This document shows positions 25,188-35,046 of a stretch of 64,000 nt of DNA, piece after piece. The position numbers were made by a program, and so were the translations under genes. A model generated the notes under the pieces. That model saw only the letters and a program-made list of their open reading frames with translations. It was not told the origin of the DNA and searched no databases. The DNA comes from Erwinia sp. JUb26 (GTDB lineage: Bacteria > Pseudomonadota > Gammaproteobacteria > Enterobacterales > Enterobacteriaceae). How positions within the stretch are numbered: the stretch's first letter is position 1; each line of letters starts with the position of its first letter. The stretch spans positions 1,020,226 to 1,084,225 of the forward strand of contig NZ_RJVB01000001.1 in assembly GCF_003751505.1 (NCBI RefSeq). The letters are read 5' to 3'.

Positions 25188-25549
25188 AAAATTCCCCTGA
25201 ACTGCACTTTCTTTCAGCCCGCCCGCTGAATGCAGGTACTTGTTATTAATATGAATCAGTTATTACTTTACTACTCGGGAAGGGAGGCGGCCGGTAACAA
25301 CCGACTAAATACTCTAACAGATAATAACAATCATTATCATTTGATTACAAGATATTTGCAATGATTGTGTAAGCGTTTGCACACAGGCGGATTCAGGGTG
25401 TAAGCCCCGGCGGGCAAGGGATGGCGGCGAACGGCGTTCGGGCGAGCGCCGTAACCTTAACGAAATTTAATGCTGGCGCGATATGATCTCGCCCTGCCCC
25501 TCAGCAGTCGCTGTGCCGAGGAGGAAAGCGCGGTTGCGGCAACACCGCC
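25188..25549. other. Intergenic region between response regulator and cobA
   Basis: This 362 bp stretch contains the promoter of the two-component operon (minus strand) and the downstream end of cobA. The part near 25321-25345 has a Fur-like sequence; near 25530-25550 a short imperfect GC hairpin could end the nas transcript. No gene is seen. Confidence 0.6.
25324..25342 (-). promoter_or_regulatory. Possible Fur box upstream of the response regulator
   Basis: On the minus strand this reads AAATGATAATGATTGTTAT. One hexamer is perfect (GATAAT) and its neighbours are partial, so the match to GATAATGATAATCATTATC is moderate. It lies about 140 bp upstream of the response regulator start. Confidence 0.35.
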
Positions 25550-26425
25550 TCAGCCGAGCGCCAGCGCTGAAGGTTGCGGGTGATTTTCCACGCAGGCGTC
25601 CGCTGCCCCGCTTCTCCGGGGGCCAGCGTCCCGGTACATTTTCACCACCTCTCCGACGATTAACAGTGCAGGCGTTTTCACCTTTTCGCGGGCGACAATC
25701 TGCGCCAGCGAATCCAGCGTGGCGGTCAGCACCCGCTGCTCCGGCTGGGTGCCGCGTTCGATCACCGCCACCGGCGTGGCGGCTGGCAGGCCGTGCGCCA
25801 CCAGCCGCTGGCTGATATGGCCGCTGTGGGTAATGCCCATGTAAAACACCAGCGTCTGCCGCGCCGAGGCCAGCGCCGACCAGTCGACGTCCGGTTCACC
25901 CTGCGCGCCGTGGCCGGTGACAAAGCGCACCGACTGCGCCAGGTCACGATGGGTCAGCGGGATACCGCTGGCGGCCGCGCAGCCCATCGCTGCGGTAATC
26001 CCAGGCACGATATGGCACGGCACGCCGTACCGCTGGCAGTGCGCCATTTCCTCGCCGCCGCGACCAAACACAAACGGATCGCCCCCTTTCAGCCGCACCA
26101 CGCGGTGACCGCTGTGCGCCAGGTCGACCAGCAGCTGGTTAATCTCACCCTGCCCGAGGGTGTGATTGCGCATCGATTTACCGACGTCAATGCGCAGCGC
26201 TTCATCGGGGATCAGCGCCATGACCGGCGGAGACACCAGCCGGTCAAACACCACCACGTCCGCCTGCTGGATCGCCCGCAGCGCCTTCAGGGTAAGCAGC
26301 TCAACGTCGCCCGGCCCCGCGCCGACCAGCCAGACTTCACCGCCGCGTACCGGCTGCTGCCGATCGCCCGCAGTCAGGATGTTTGCTATCTGCTGTAACT
26401 TCAGAGCGTATTCAAGCGTATTCAT
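25550..26425 (-). CDS. cobA: CobA/NasF-linked uroporphyrinogen-III C-methyltransferase
   Basis: A 291-residue SUMT enzyme that makes precorrin-2 from uroporphyrinogen III with SAM, the first step to sirohaem. Motifs: VWLVGAGPGDVELLTLKALR, GDPFVFGRGGEE and the VPGITAAMGCAAASGIPLTH loop. The start at 26425 overlaps the nasA stop by ATGA; the upstream frame would lack family similarity. It lacks the CysG dehydrogenase/ferrochelatase half. It is the last gene of the nitrate operon and supplies sirohaem for the nitrite reductase. Confidence 0.93.
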   Translation of the reverse strand: MNTLEYALKLQQIANILTAGDRQQPVRGGEVWLVGAGPGDVELLTLKALRAIQQADVVVFDRLVSPPVMALIPDEALRIDVGKSMRNHTLGQGEINQLLVDLAHSGHRVVRLKGGDPFVFGRGGEEMAHCQRYGVPCHIVPGITAAMGCAAASGIPLTHRDLAQSVRFVTGHGAQGEPDVDWSALASARQTLVFYMGITHSGHISQRLVAHGLPAATPVAVIERGTQPEQRVLTATLDSLAQIVAREKVKTPALLIVGEVVKMYRDAGPRRSGAADACVENHPQPSALALG

Positions 26426-29091
26426 TCGGCCTCTCCCGCCGTCAGCGTGCTGAGCTGAACGGCAATGATTTTTTTGAGTTCGGGGATGCAGGATCCACAG
26501 TTGGTGCCGCATTTAAGTGTGTCGCCCAGCTGCTGCACGCTGCGGCAGCCCTGGCGTACGGCATCCGCAATCGGGATTTCGCCGATGGAAAAGCAGCTAC
26601 AGATGATGGCACCGGTTGGTGCTTTATCGCCCCCGGCGCGCCCGGCCAGCAGCGCCAGACGCTGCGCGGCGGTTTGCGGCGGCACGCTGAAGGCCGCCAC
26701 TACCGCCTGGCGATCTACGGACGGTGCGCTGCGGCGGGCATAAAACGCCAGCTGTAATTCACCATCGGCCCAGGCCAGCAGGCTGTAGCCGTCGTCGCCC
26801 AGATCGGCGATCTGGCAGAGACAGCCGTCGGTGGCGTTCTGCTCGCTCAGCCACGCCGGCCAGTCAGCGGGCCGTGACGAATCCGCGAGTGTGAAATGGC
26901 TAACGCCCGGCTGGGTAATCCGGCTCCAGTACTGCGCAAGCGGCGGCGCAATCCCTTCGCCGCGCACAAACAGTTCCGCCTGCCACGCGGCGCGCCAGCG
27001 GCGCAGGCTGACCGGCATATGTTTGCTTTCCGGCTGCCCGGACAGCGGATCGACGTGGGCCTCAATCAGCGCATCGACCCGCGCCTGCTGGCTGAACTGG
27101 CTGTTCCAGTGCATCGGCACAAACACGCTGCCGCGCGGCTGCAAAGGGTCCGGCTGCGCACGCAGCAGCAGCCAGCCGTGCGAGGAGGAGACGCGCAGCA
27201 GATCGCCGGCGCGGATCTGCGGGGCATCGTCGGGATGGAACTGGCAAAATGGCTCGCTGATATGCTGCATCAGCCGCGCCGATTTGCCGGTGCGGGTCAT
27301 GGTGTGCCACTGGTCGCGCACCCGGCCGGTGTTCATCACCAGCGGGTACACGTCGTCCGGTCTGTTCAGCGGCAGGCGCGGCGTCACGGGGATCAGCCGG
27401 GCCCTGCCGTCGGGATGATAAAAGCGCTTATCGCTGAACAGCCGTGCCGTGCCCTGCGGGTGAAGCGCGTTAACCGGCCACTGCACCGGCTGCAGGCTGT
27501 CCCACTCCGCGTTGGTCAGCTGCGCCAGGCCGCTGATATCAAACGCCCGAGAACCGTGGTTTTCAAAGCCCGAGAGCGCCGCGTGCTCGCGGAAGATCTC
27601 CGCCGGATGCCGATACGCAAAGGCGTCAGTAAACCCCAGCCGCTGCGCCACCTGGCTGAGGATCCACCAGTCAGGTTTCGCCTCGCCCGGCGCGGGTAAG
27701 AATCCACGCTGGCGCGAAATGCACCGCTCGGAGTTGGTCACCGTGCCGTTCTTCTCGCCCCAGCCCAGCGCGGGCAGGCAGATATGCGCCACGCGGGTGG
27801 TATCGGTGTCGCGCATAATATCGGAGACAATCACCAACGGGCAGCGCATCAGCCCGGCCCGCACCCGGTCGGCATCCGGCAGCGACACCAGCGGGTTGGT
27901 GCCCATAATCCACACCGCCTTGATCTGCCCCGCTTCCACCGCCCGGAACAGGTCCACCGCGTTCAGCCCGGCCGAATGCGTGACATTGTCACTCTTCCAG
28001 AAGCGCCCTACCCGGCTGATATCCTCCGGGGTAAAGCCCATATGGCACGCCAGCTGATTCGCCAGCCCGCCCACTTCCCGCCCGCCCATGGCGTTCGGCT
28101 GACCGGTTATCGAAAACGGCCCGCAGCCCTCGCGCCCGATCTGCCCCATAGCCAGATGCAGATTGATGATGGCGTTGCATTTATCCACCCCGGAGCTGGA
28201 CTGGTTGATGCCCATCGAATAGAGCGTCACCATCCTTTCGCTGTCGCCGATCAGCTGGTAAAAGTCCCGCAGCTGCGCCTCCGCCAGGCCGCAGAATTCG
28301 GCGGTGCGCGCCAGCGTCCACTCCTGCACCGCGCGCAGCGTGTCTTCTGCACCCTGCGTATGCTGCTGGAGAAAGTTGCCATCCAGCCTGCCACGCTCCG
28401 CCATCGCCTGCAGCGCACCGCAGAACAGCGCGGCGTCGCTGCCCGGCCGCAGCGCCAGATGCATATCGGCGATGTCGCAGGTGGCGGTCTGGCGCGGATC
28501 GATCACGATAATCCGCATTCCCGGCCGCTCTTTCTTCGCCTGCGCCAGCCGCTGGTAGACCACCGGATGCGCCCACGCGGTATTTGAACCGGTTAACACC
28601 ACGCAGTCCGCTCGTTCCAGATCCTCATAGCGGCACGGCACCGCGTCGGCGCCGAACGCCCGCTTGTAGCCCACCACGGCGGAGGCCATACACAGCCGCG
28701 AATTGGTATCCATATTTCCCGCGCCGATAAAGCCCTTCATCAGCTTGTTGGCAATGTAGTAATCCTCGGTCAGCAGCTGGCCGGAACCGTAAAATGCCAC
28801 CGCCTGCGAGCCATGTTCGGCAATAATCGCCCGCAGGCGCTCCGCTACCGCATCCAGCGCCTGCGCCCAGCTGACCGGCCGGCGGTCGATCTCCGGCTGC
28901 AGCAGCCGCCCCTGCAGATCCAGCGTTTCCCCCAGCGCGCTGCCCTTCACGCACAGCCGCCCCAGATTAGCGGGATGGTTTGTGATACCGCTGGCGCTGA
29001 AGCCGTCGCCCTGCGGCTGCATGCTGACGCCGCACCCGACGCCGCAGTAGGCGCAGGTGGTCTGCGTCGGTGCTGCTGGCGTCGCTTTCAT
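26422..29091 (-). CDS. nasA: NasA assimilatory nitrate reductase catalytic subunit
   Basis: An 889-residue cytoplasmic molybdenum enzyme reducing nitrate to nitrite. N-terminal [4Fe-4S] motif (CAYCGVGCGVSM), molybdopterin oxidoreductase domain (about 60-520; YGSGQLLTEDYYIANKLMKG), dinucleotide-binding domain (about 580-720), and a C-terminal BFD-type [2Fe-2S] domain (ICSCFSIGE and CGTNCGSCIPE) as in Klebsiella NasA. The start at 29091 (MKATPAAP) overlaps the NasB stop by ATGA. It should receive electrons from the NasC part of the upstream gene. Confidence 0.94.
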   Translation of the reverse strand: MKATPAAPTQTTCAYCGVGCGVSMQPQGDGFSASGITNHPANLGRLCVKGSALGETLDLQGRLLQPEIDRRPVSWAQALDAVAERLRAIIAEHGSQAVAFYGSGQLLTEDYYIANKLMKGFIGAGNMDTNSRLCMASAVVGYKRAFGADAVPCRYEDLERADCVVLTGSNTAWAHPVVYQRLAQAKKERPGMRIIVIDPRQTATCDIADMHLALRPGSDAALFCGALQAMAERGRLDGNFLQQHTQGAEDTLRAVQEWTLARTAEFCGLAEAQLRDFYQLIGDSERMVTLYSMGINQSSSGVDKCNAIINLHLAMGQIGREGCGPFSITGQPNAMGGREVGGLANQLACHMGFTPEDISRVGRFWKSDNVTHSAGLNAVDLFRAVEAGQIKAVWIMGTNPLVSLPDADRVRAGLMRCPLVIVSDIMRDTDTTRVAHICLPALGWGEKNGTVTNSERCISRQRGFLPAPGEAKPDWWILSQVAQRLGFTDAFAYRHPAEIFREHAALSGFENHGSRAFDISGLAQLTNAEWDSLQPVQWPVNALHPQGTARLFSDKRFYHPDGRARLIPVTPRLPLNRPDDVYPLVMNTGRVRDQWHTMTRTGKSARLMQHISEPFCQFHPDDAPQIRAGDLLRVSSSHGWLLLRAQPDPLQPRGSVFVPMHWNSQFSQQARVDALIEAHVDPLSGQPESKHMPVSLRRWRAAWQAELFVRGEGIAPPLAQYWSRITQPGVSHFTLADSSRPADWPAWLSEQNATDGCLCQIADLGDDGYSLLAWADGELQLAFYARRSAPSVDRQAVVAAFSVPPQTAAQRLALLAGRAGGDKAPTGAIICSCFSIGEIPIADAVRQGCRSVQQLGDTLKCGTNCGSCIPELKKIIAVQLSTLTAGEAE

Positions 29092-32000
29092 ACGCTGACC
29101 GTCGCGATGATCTCCGCGGTTTTCACCGCCGACGCGACCGGCTGTTCCTGCACCCACACGCGGCCGTTTTCCACCTTCACCGGCCAGACGCTGAGCGCCG
29201 ACGGGCCGCCGTCTACGCTGTGACCGTCGTGCAGGCGGAAGCGCTGTTTGTACAGCGGGGAGATCACTACCGGCTCGCCCCTCACGTCGCCCACCAGCCC
29301 ACGGGCCAGCACGTTGGCGTCGCTGTCCGGCTCGTGGTTACTCAGGGCAAATACCTGCTGCGGATGCGTCGGCAGGTGGAACAGCGCAATCTGTCGGTTC
29401 GCCAGCCGCGCCGCCATACCGGCATTGGCCGGGATCGCCTGCAGGTCGCACAGCTCCACCCAGCCCTGCACCGCACTCACCGGCTGACCGCTCGCGCCGG
29501 TGGAGAGTTCGCCGCGCTCCTGCGACGTTGCCGGGCGGATCTGCTGGCGCTCGGTGACCATCACCACCGCCTCATCCGGTTCCGTACTGTTGACGAACGG
29601 ACGGAACAGCGCCAGCCGGTCCGGTTCCGCCAGCGTGGTCTGCCATTCGCACTGGTAGGTGCCGACCACCGCGTCCATCTCGCTTTCCAGCTCCGCGCCG
29701 ATGTGCAGGCTGTCTTCCAGCACCACCTGGCGCAGATAGTCCAGGCCGCCCTCCAGGTTATCCATCCAGGTGCTGGTGCGCTGCAGGCGGTCGGCGGTAC
29801 GCACGTAGAACATCAGGAAGCGATCCACGGTGCGGATAAGATCCTCGGTGCTCATATCCTGCGCCAGCAGGTCGGCGTGGCGCGGCTTCATGCCGCCGTT
29901 GCCGCAGACGTAGAGGTTCCAGCCCTTGTCGGTAGCGATCACCCCCACGTCCTTACTCTGCGCTTCGGCACACTCGCGGGTGCAGCCCGAAACGGCCATT
30001 TTGATTTTATGCGGTGAACGTAGCCCCTTGTAGCGGTTCTCCAGCCGCAGAGCCAGACCGGTAGAGTCCTGGACGCCGTAGCGGCACCAGTTGGATCCCA
30101 CGCAGGACTTCACCGTGCGCAGCGATTTGCCGTAGGCGTGGCCGGTTTCAAACCCGGCATCCACCAGTTGCTGCCAGATTTCCGGCAGCTGTTCCAGCCG
30201 TGCGCCGAACAGATCCACCCGCTGCCCGCCGGTGATTTTGGTGTACAGGTTATAGCGCTTGGCGACCTGACCAATGGCAATCAGCCCGTCGGGGGTGATT
30301 TCACCGGCGGGAATGCGCGGCACCACCGAATAGGTTCCATCTTTCTGAATATTGGCAAAATAGCGGTCGTTGGTGTCCTGCAATGGCAGGTGCTGCGGCT
30401 TCAGCAGGTAGTCGTTCCAGCAGGAGGCGAGGATCGATCCGGCCAGCGGCTTGCAGATTTCACAGCCGCTGCCCTGGCCGTGCTTGTGGATCAGTTCATC
30501 AAAGCTGCGGATGTTACCCGCGCGCACCAGGTGATAGATCTCCTGGCGGGAGAAGGCAAAGTGCTCACAGATGTCTTTTTTCACCTCCACGCCCATTTCG
30601 GTCAGCGCGAACTCCATCACCTGTTTGGTCAGCGCCGCGCAGCCGCCGCAGCCGGTTGCCGCTTTGGTGCAGGCTTTAACCGCCGCCATATCGCCGCAGC
30701 CGCTCTTTACCGCGTCACAGATATCCGACTTGCTGACGTTGTGGCAGGAACAAATTTGCGCACCGTCCGGCAGCGCCGCCACGCCCAGCGTCTGCGGGGC
30801 CGCGCCGGAACCGGCGGGGAGGATCAGGGCTTCGGGGCTGGCGGGCAGCGGCATATCATTGAGCATCATCTGCAGCAGCGTGCTGTATTCGCTGCTGTCG
30901 CCGACCAGCACCGCGCCGAGCAGACGCTTTTTGTCCTCCGACACCACGATTTTTTTGTACACTTCCGCCGGGCCGTCCACCCAGCTATAGCTCTGGCTGC
31001 CTGGGGTACGGCCATGGGCATCGCCCACCGACGCCACCTCCACGCCCAGCAGCTTCAGTTTGGTGCTCATATCCGCGCCTTTAAAGGCCACTTCACTGCC
31101 CAACAGCGTGTCGGCCAGGGTGCGCGCCATCTGATAACCCGGCGCGACCAGGCCAAAAATCTGCCCGTTCCACAGCGCGCACTCGCCGATGGCAAAAATC
31201 GCCGGATCGGAGGTTTGGCAGCGATCGTTAATCACAATCCCGCCGCGCGGCCCGACCTCCAGCCCGCACTCTTTCGCCAGCTGATCCCGTGGGCGGATAC
31301 CGGCGGAGAACAGCACCAGATCGGTATCCAGATGGCCGCCGTCGGCGAACTCCATGCGGTAGCCTCCGGCTTCCCCGGCAACGATCGCGCGGGTTTCCTT
31401 CCCGGTGTGCACCTGTACGTCCAGCGCTTCGATTTTGCGCCGCAGCATCGCCGAACCGCCTTCATCCAGCTGCACGCCCATCAGACGTGGGGCGAACTCC
31501 ACTACGTGGGTTTGCAGGCCGAGGTGCTTCAGCGCATTGGCCGCTTCCAGACCCAGCAGGCCGCCGCCGACCACCACGCCGACTTTCCCCTTCGCAGCAC
31601 AGGCCTGGATCGCCGCCAGATCGTCCAGCGTGCGGTATACCAGGCAGCCCGGGGCATCGTTGCCCGGGATCGGCGGCACAAACGGATAGGATCCGGTGGC
31701 CAGCACCAGCACATCGTAGGCGGTCTGTCTGCCCTGCTGGTCGACGACATAGCGGTGTCGGGTGTCGACATGGCCGATGCAGTGGCCCAGCCTCAGCTCA
31801 ATGCCGCTCGACTCAAAGAAGCCGTCTTCCACCATCGACAACGATTCCGCGCTGCGCCCGGAGAAATACTCGGAAAGGTGCACCCGGTCATAGGCCGGTG
31901 CTTTCTCTTCCGCAAACACCACAATCTGATACTGCAGATGCAGCTCGCGCTCCACCAGCTGCTGCAGGAAATGGTGTCCGACCATGCCGTGTCCGGCCAT

Positions 32001-33296
32001 CACTAATACGGGTTTCGACATTGCTTTGCTCCTCGTTACCTCAGCGGGCAACTGTTCTGATTTAACGGGCGACGGGCCCTGCTCGGCCAGTTCATCGCCG
32101 GGACTGAAGACGCTCGGTGGCGTCTGCGGAAAAGCGGTGTGGTTGATACGGGCCAGATAGTCCGGGCCGTCGCTGATATCGCCCCACAGCACCACGCCGG
32201 ACAGCCGGTTATCGCGCAGCAGCAGGCGGCGGTAATGGCCGTCGAACGGATCGGATGCGCTGTGGATCTGCGCGCCCTCGCCGCCGTGCAGCTCGCCGGC
32301 GCAGAACAGGTCGATGCCGGTGACCTTCAGGCGCAGCGCCAGCGCCTGGCTGACGGCGACGGTGGCCGCGATCGGCTCCCCCGCCAGGCGGGCGGCCAGC
32401 GCGTCGGCCTGCTGCCAGCACGGGGCGACCAGCCCAACGGTGAGCTGCCCCTGCTGGCAGCATTCACCGATGGCGGAAATATCGGGGTCGGAGGTGTACA
32501 GCCGATCGTTGACCAGAATGCCGCGATCGCAGGCCAGCCCGGCCGCCTGCGCCAGGGCGATCTCGGGCCGCACTCCGGCGGCGACCACCACGCGCTGCGC
32601 CGGAATGTCGCGACCGTCACGCAGTGCCACCGCCCGCACGTGGCCGGAAAAATCGGCGAGATAAGCGGCGGTCTGCGCCTGCAACACCGAGGTGATGCCG
32701 CGCTGCGCAAGGTCGGTGCGCAGCAGTTCGGCGGTGTGCGCATCCAGCTGGGCGTCCATCAGATGCGGACCACGGTGCAGCAGGCTGACCCGCATCCCGC
32801 GCAGCGCCAGCGCCGCTGCGGCTTCCACGCCCAGCACGCCGCCGCCAATCACCACCGCAGGCTGCCCGGAAACCTCACCGCTGAGGATATTTTCCACATC
32901 CCGCATATCGCGAAAGCCGTGGATGCCGGGCAGATCGTCCCCCGGCAGCGGCGGCATAAACGCCCGCGAGCCGGTAGCCAGCACCAGATGGTCATAGGCC
33001 AGCGTCCGATCGCCGATGCTGACCTGCCGCGCATCGCGGTCGATTGCCGTGACCGGCGCACCGGCAATAAGCGTCACGCCGTGCGCCGCATACCACTGCG
33101 CGTCGTGGGTGATGATGTCTTCAAAACGTTTCTCACCGGACAGCACCGGCGTCAGCTGGATACGGTTATAGGCGGGCTGCCGCTCCTCGCCAACGATCAG
33201 GATGCGGAAGCGCCCCGGCGCACGTTCGCACAGCCGCTCCACCAGCCGCGCGCCCGCCATACCATTACCAACGACGATCAGGGTGAGTTTCTCCAT
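29088..33296 (-). CDS. nasB: NasC-NasB reading-frame fusion: electron-transfer flavoprotein plus nitrite reductase
   Basis: One uninterrupted frame of 1402 residues. Residues 1-about 425 are a FAD/NAD(P)H oxidoreductase like NasC (VVGNGMAGARLVERL; AVVIGGGVLGVEAAAALALR; AIGECCQQG). After a Pro/Glu/Ser-rich linker, residue 426 begins a NirB/NasB-type nitrite reductase (MSKPVLVMAGHGMVGHHF): a second FAD/NAD domain, BFD [2Fe-2S] domain (ICSCHNVSK ... GCGGC), sirohaem/4Fe-4S domain (CVGSNWC ... GCTRECAEA), and a NirD-like C-terminal domain lacking Rieske ligands, as in NirD. In Klebsiella NasC and NasB are separate. A strong ribosome site and ATG remain at the junction, so free NasB (977 residues) may also be made. 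The start at 33296 lies 22 bp after the nasD stop. Confidence 0.9.
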   Translation of the reverse strand: MEKLTLIVVGNGMAGARLVERLCERAPGRFRILIVGEERQPAYNRIQLTPVLSGEKRFEDIITHDAQWYAAHGVTLIAGAPVTAIDRDARQVSIGDRTLAYDHLVLATGSRAFMPPLPGDDLPGIHGFRDMRDVENILSGEVSGQPAVVIGGGVLGVEAAAALALRGMRVSLLHRGPHLMDAQLDAHTAELLRTDLAQRGITSVLQAQTAAYLADFSGHVRAVALRDGRDIPAQRVVVAAGVRPEIALAQAAGLACDRGILVNDRLYTSDPDISAIGECCQQGQLTVGLVAPCWQQADALAARLAGEPIAATVAVSQALALRLKVTGIDLFCAGELHGGEGAQIHSASDPFDGHYRRLLLRDNRLSGVVLWGDISDGPDYLARINHTAFPQTPPSVFSPGDELAEQGPSPVKSEQLPAEVTRSKAMSKPVLVMAGHGMVGHHFLQQLVERELHLQYQIVVFAEEKAPAYDRVHLSEYFSGRSAESLSMVEDGFFESSGIELRLGHCIGHVDTRHRYVVDQQGRQTAYDVLVLATGSYPFVPPIPGNDAPGCLVYRTLDDLAAIQACAAKGKVGVVVGGGLLGLEAANALKHLGLQTHVVEFAPRLMGVQLDEGGSAMLRRKIEALDVQVHTGKETRAIVAGEAGGYRMEFADGGHLDTDLVLFSAGIRPRDQLAKECGLEVGPRGGIVINDRCQTSDPAIFAIGECALWNGQIFGLVAPGYQMARTLADTLLGSEVAFKGADMSTKLKLLGVEVASVGDAHGRTPGSQSYSWVDGPAEVYKKIVVSEDKKRLLGAVLVGDSSEYSTLLQMMLNDMPLPASPEALILPAGSGAAPQTLGVAALPDGAQICSCHNVSKSDICDAVKSGCGDMAAVKACTKAATGCGGCAALTKQVMEFALTEMGVEVKKDICEHFAFSRQEIYHLVRAGNIRSFDELIHKHGQGSGCEICKPLAGSILASCWNDYLLKPQHLPLQDTNDRYFANIQKDGTYSVVPRIPAGEITPDGLIAIGQVAKRYNLYTKITGGQRVDLFGARLEQLPEIWQQLVDAGFETGHAYGKSLRTVKSCVGSNWCRYGVQDSTGLALRLENRYKGLRSPHKIKMAVSGCTRECAEAQSKDVGVIATDKGWNLYVCGNGGMKPRHADLLAQDMSTEDLIRTVDRFLMFYVRTADRLQRTSTWMDNLEGGLDYLRQVVLEDSLHIGAELESEMDAVVGTYQCEWQTTLAEPDRLALFRPFVNSTEPDEAVVMVTERQQIRPATSQERGELSTGASGQPVSAVQGWVELCDLQAIPANAGMAARLANRQIALFHLPTHPQQVFALSNHEPDSDANVLARGLVGDVRGEPVVISPLYKQRFRLHDGHSVDGGPSALSVWPVKVENGRVWVQEQPVASAVKTAEIIATVSV
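32019..32034 (-). promoter_or_regulatory. Internal ribosome binding site and ATG for the NasB part
   Basis: GAGGAG (32029-32034) lies 7 bp before an in-frame ATG (32021-32019) that begins the sequence MSKPVLVMAGHG, the normal NirB/NasB N-terminus. This is a near-ideal initiation site inside the fused frame. A TAA in another frame lies just upstream (GAGGTAACG), as expected if a small indel removed an older NasC stop. Confidence 0.7.
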
Positions 33297-33318
33297 TGCG
33301 CGTATCCCGCCTGATAAA

Positions 33319-34113
33319 TCAGGCCACCGCCCGGTGTTTTTCATACAGGAACTGCAGCACCTGCTGACGGTACTGATGGAACAGCGGATCGTTCGCCAGC
33401 GCCAGCCGCGAGCGTGGCCGCGCCAGCTCAACCTGCAGCACTTCGCCGACTTTCGCCGCCGGTCCGTTGGTCATCATCATCACCCGATCGGAGAGCAGCA
33501 CCGCTTCATCAACGTCGTGGGTGATCAGCACGATGGTGGTGTTCAGCCGCGCCTGGATCTCCATCACCGCGTCCTGCAGGTGGGCGCGGGTTAAGGCGTC
33601 GAGCGCGCCGAAGGGTTCATCCATCAGCAGCACCTTCGGCTTCATCGCCAGCGCGCGGGCGATGCCCACCCGCTGCTTCATACCGCCGGAGATCTCGCCC
33701 GGGCGTTTGTCGGCGGCGTGCGCCATATGCACCAGCTCGAGGTTGTGGTTAATCCAGTCGTGCATTTCGCTTTTGCTCATCGTGCCGCTGAACACCTGGT
33801 TGACCGCCAGCGCCACGTTGTCAAAGCTGGTCAGCCACGGCAGCAGAGAATGGTTCTGAAACACCACCCCGCGTTCCGGTCCGGGGCCCGTAATTTCCTG
33901 GTTGTCGCACAGCAGCACCCCTTCCGTCGGGCGGCTCAGCCCGGCGATCAGATTCAGCAGCGTGGATTTACCGCAGCCGGAGTGGCCGATCAGGCTGACC
34001 GTTTCGCCCTGCGCGATATCGAAGCTGACGTTATCCAGCGCCAGGAACGGACCTTTGGCCGTTGGGAAACTCTGGCTGACGTTCTGCACGCGGATAATGG
34101 CTTTGTTATTCAT
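33319..34113 (-). CDS. nasD: NasD nitrate/nitrite ABC transporter ATPase
   Basis: A 264-residue ABC ATPase of the nitrate/taurine group. Walker A (GHSGCGKSTLLNLI), signature (ISGGMKQRVGIARA) and Walker B (VLLMDEPFGALDA) are intact. It is 9 bp downstream of the permease gene and energises nitrate uptake with NasE and NasF. Confidence 0.94.
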   Translation of the reverse strand: MNNKAIIRVQNVSQSFPTAKGPFLALDNVSFDIAQGETVSLIGHSGCGKSTLLNLIAGLSRPTEGVLLCDNQEITGPGPERGVVFQNHSLLPWLTSFDNVALAVNQVFSGTMSKSEMHDWINHNLELVHMAHAADKRPGEISGGMKQRVGIARALAMKPKVLLMDEPFGALDALTRAHLQDAVMEIQARLNTTIVLITHDVDEAVLLSDRVMMMTNGPAAKVGEVLQVELARPRSRLALANDPLFHQYRQQVLQFLYEKHRAVA

Positions 34114-34122
34114 CTCAGGCTC

Positions 34123-35034
34123 CTAACGGTTGTCGTAGCTGAAGCGGCGAGCAATGGCCATCAGCCCCTGCTCCAGCACCATGCCCACCGCCCCAATCAG
34201 CAGGATGGCGATGATGATGTTTTCCACGTTGAGGTTGTTCCACTCGTTCCAGATCCAGAAGCCGATGCCGACGCCGCCGGTGAGCATTTCGGCGGCGACG
34301 ATCACCAGCCAGGCGATGCCAATCGACAGGCGCACGCCGGTGAGGATGTAGGGCAGCACGGCGGGGAACAGAATTTTGCGCATCACGGTGAATTCGCTGA
34401 GCTTGAGCACCCGCGCCACGTTGAGGTAGTCCTGCGGAATACGCGTCACGCCTTCGGCGGTGTTGAGGATCATCGGCCAGATCGAGCAGATAAAAATGGT
34501 CCACGCCGAGGCCGGTTCGGCGCGCTGGAACAGCAGCAGGCCAATCGGTAGCCACGCCAGCGGGCTGACCGGGCGCAGCAGGGAAATAATCGGATTGAGC
34601 ATGCTGGCGATAAAGCTGAAGCGCCCGATAAGGAAGCCAGCGGGAATGCCGACCAGCGCGGCCAGCCCGAAGCCGATCGCCACGCGCTTCAGCGAGGCCA
34701 GCACGTTCCAGCCGATACCCATGTCGTTAGGTCCGGCGACGTAAAACGGATCGGCGAATATCACCTTCGCCGCTTCCCAGGTTTTCAACGGCGTCGGGAA
34801 CCCTTTACTTCCGATCGCGGCAATCTGCCAGAGAGCAATCAGTACAATGGCCCCCAGCAGCGCCGGAATGGCTTTTTGCAACGCGCCGCGCATCATCGCG
34901 CGCAGCGAGACACCAGGCCGCGTTTTCACCGCCGCCGGTGGCGCCGCATTCAGCGCAGCCGGGGCAATCGACACAATTTCTGCGCTCGTCGGTTCAATCG
35001 GTACAACGGTATGAGCTTTTACATTGACGGACAT
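34123..35034 (-). CDS. nasE: NasE nitrate/nitrite ABC transporter permease
   Basis: A 303-residue permease of the NrtB type. It has about six membrane helices beginning with ALLGAIVLIALWQIAAI, and the cytoplasmic EAA-like loop (LNVARVLKLSEFTVMRKILFPAVLP). The first 45 residues are a Pro/Ala-rich cytoplasmic tail. It lies 12 bp after nasF. Confidence 0.93.
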   Translation of the reverse strand: MSVNVKAHTVVPIEPTSAEIVSIAPAALNAAPPAAVKTRPGVSLRAMMRGALQKAIPALLGAIVLIALWQIAAIGSKGFPTPLKTWEAAKVIFADPFYVAGPNDMGIGWNVLASLKRVAIGFGLAALVGIPAGFLIGRFSFIASMLNPIISLLRPVSPLAWLPIGLLLFQRAEPASAWTIFICSIWPMILNTAEGVTRIPQDYLNVARVLKLSEFTVMRKILFPAVLPYILTGVRLSIGIAWLVIVAAEMLTGGVGIGFWIWNEWNNLNVENIIIAILLIGAVGMVLEQGLMAIARRFSYDNR

Positions 35035-35046
35035 CGGCGACCTCTC

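Noticed and set aside
30138..32006. 622-residue plus-strand open frame opposite the nitrite reductase
   Set aside because: It lies wholly antisense to a gene with unmistakable domains; its composition (His, Arg, Gln, Ala, Gly runs) is typical of a shadow frame in GC-rich DNA.
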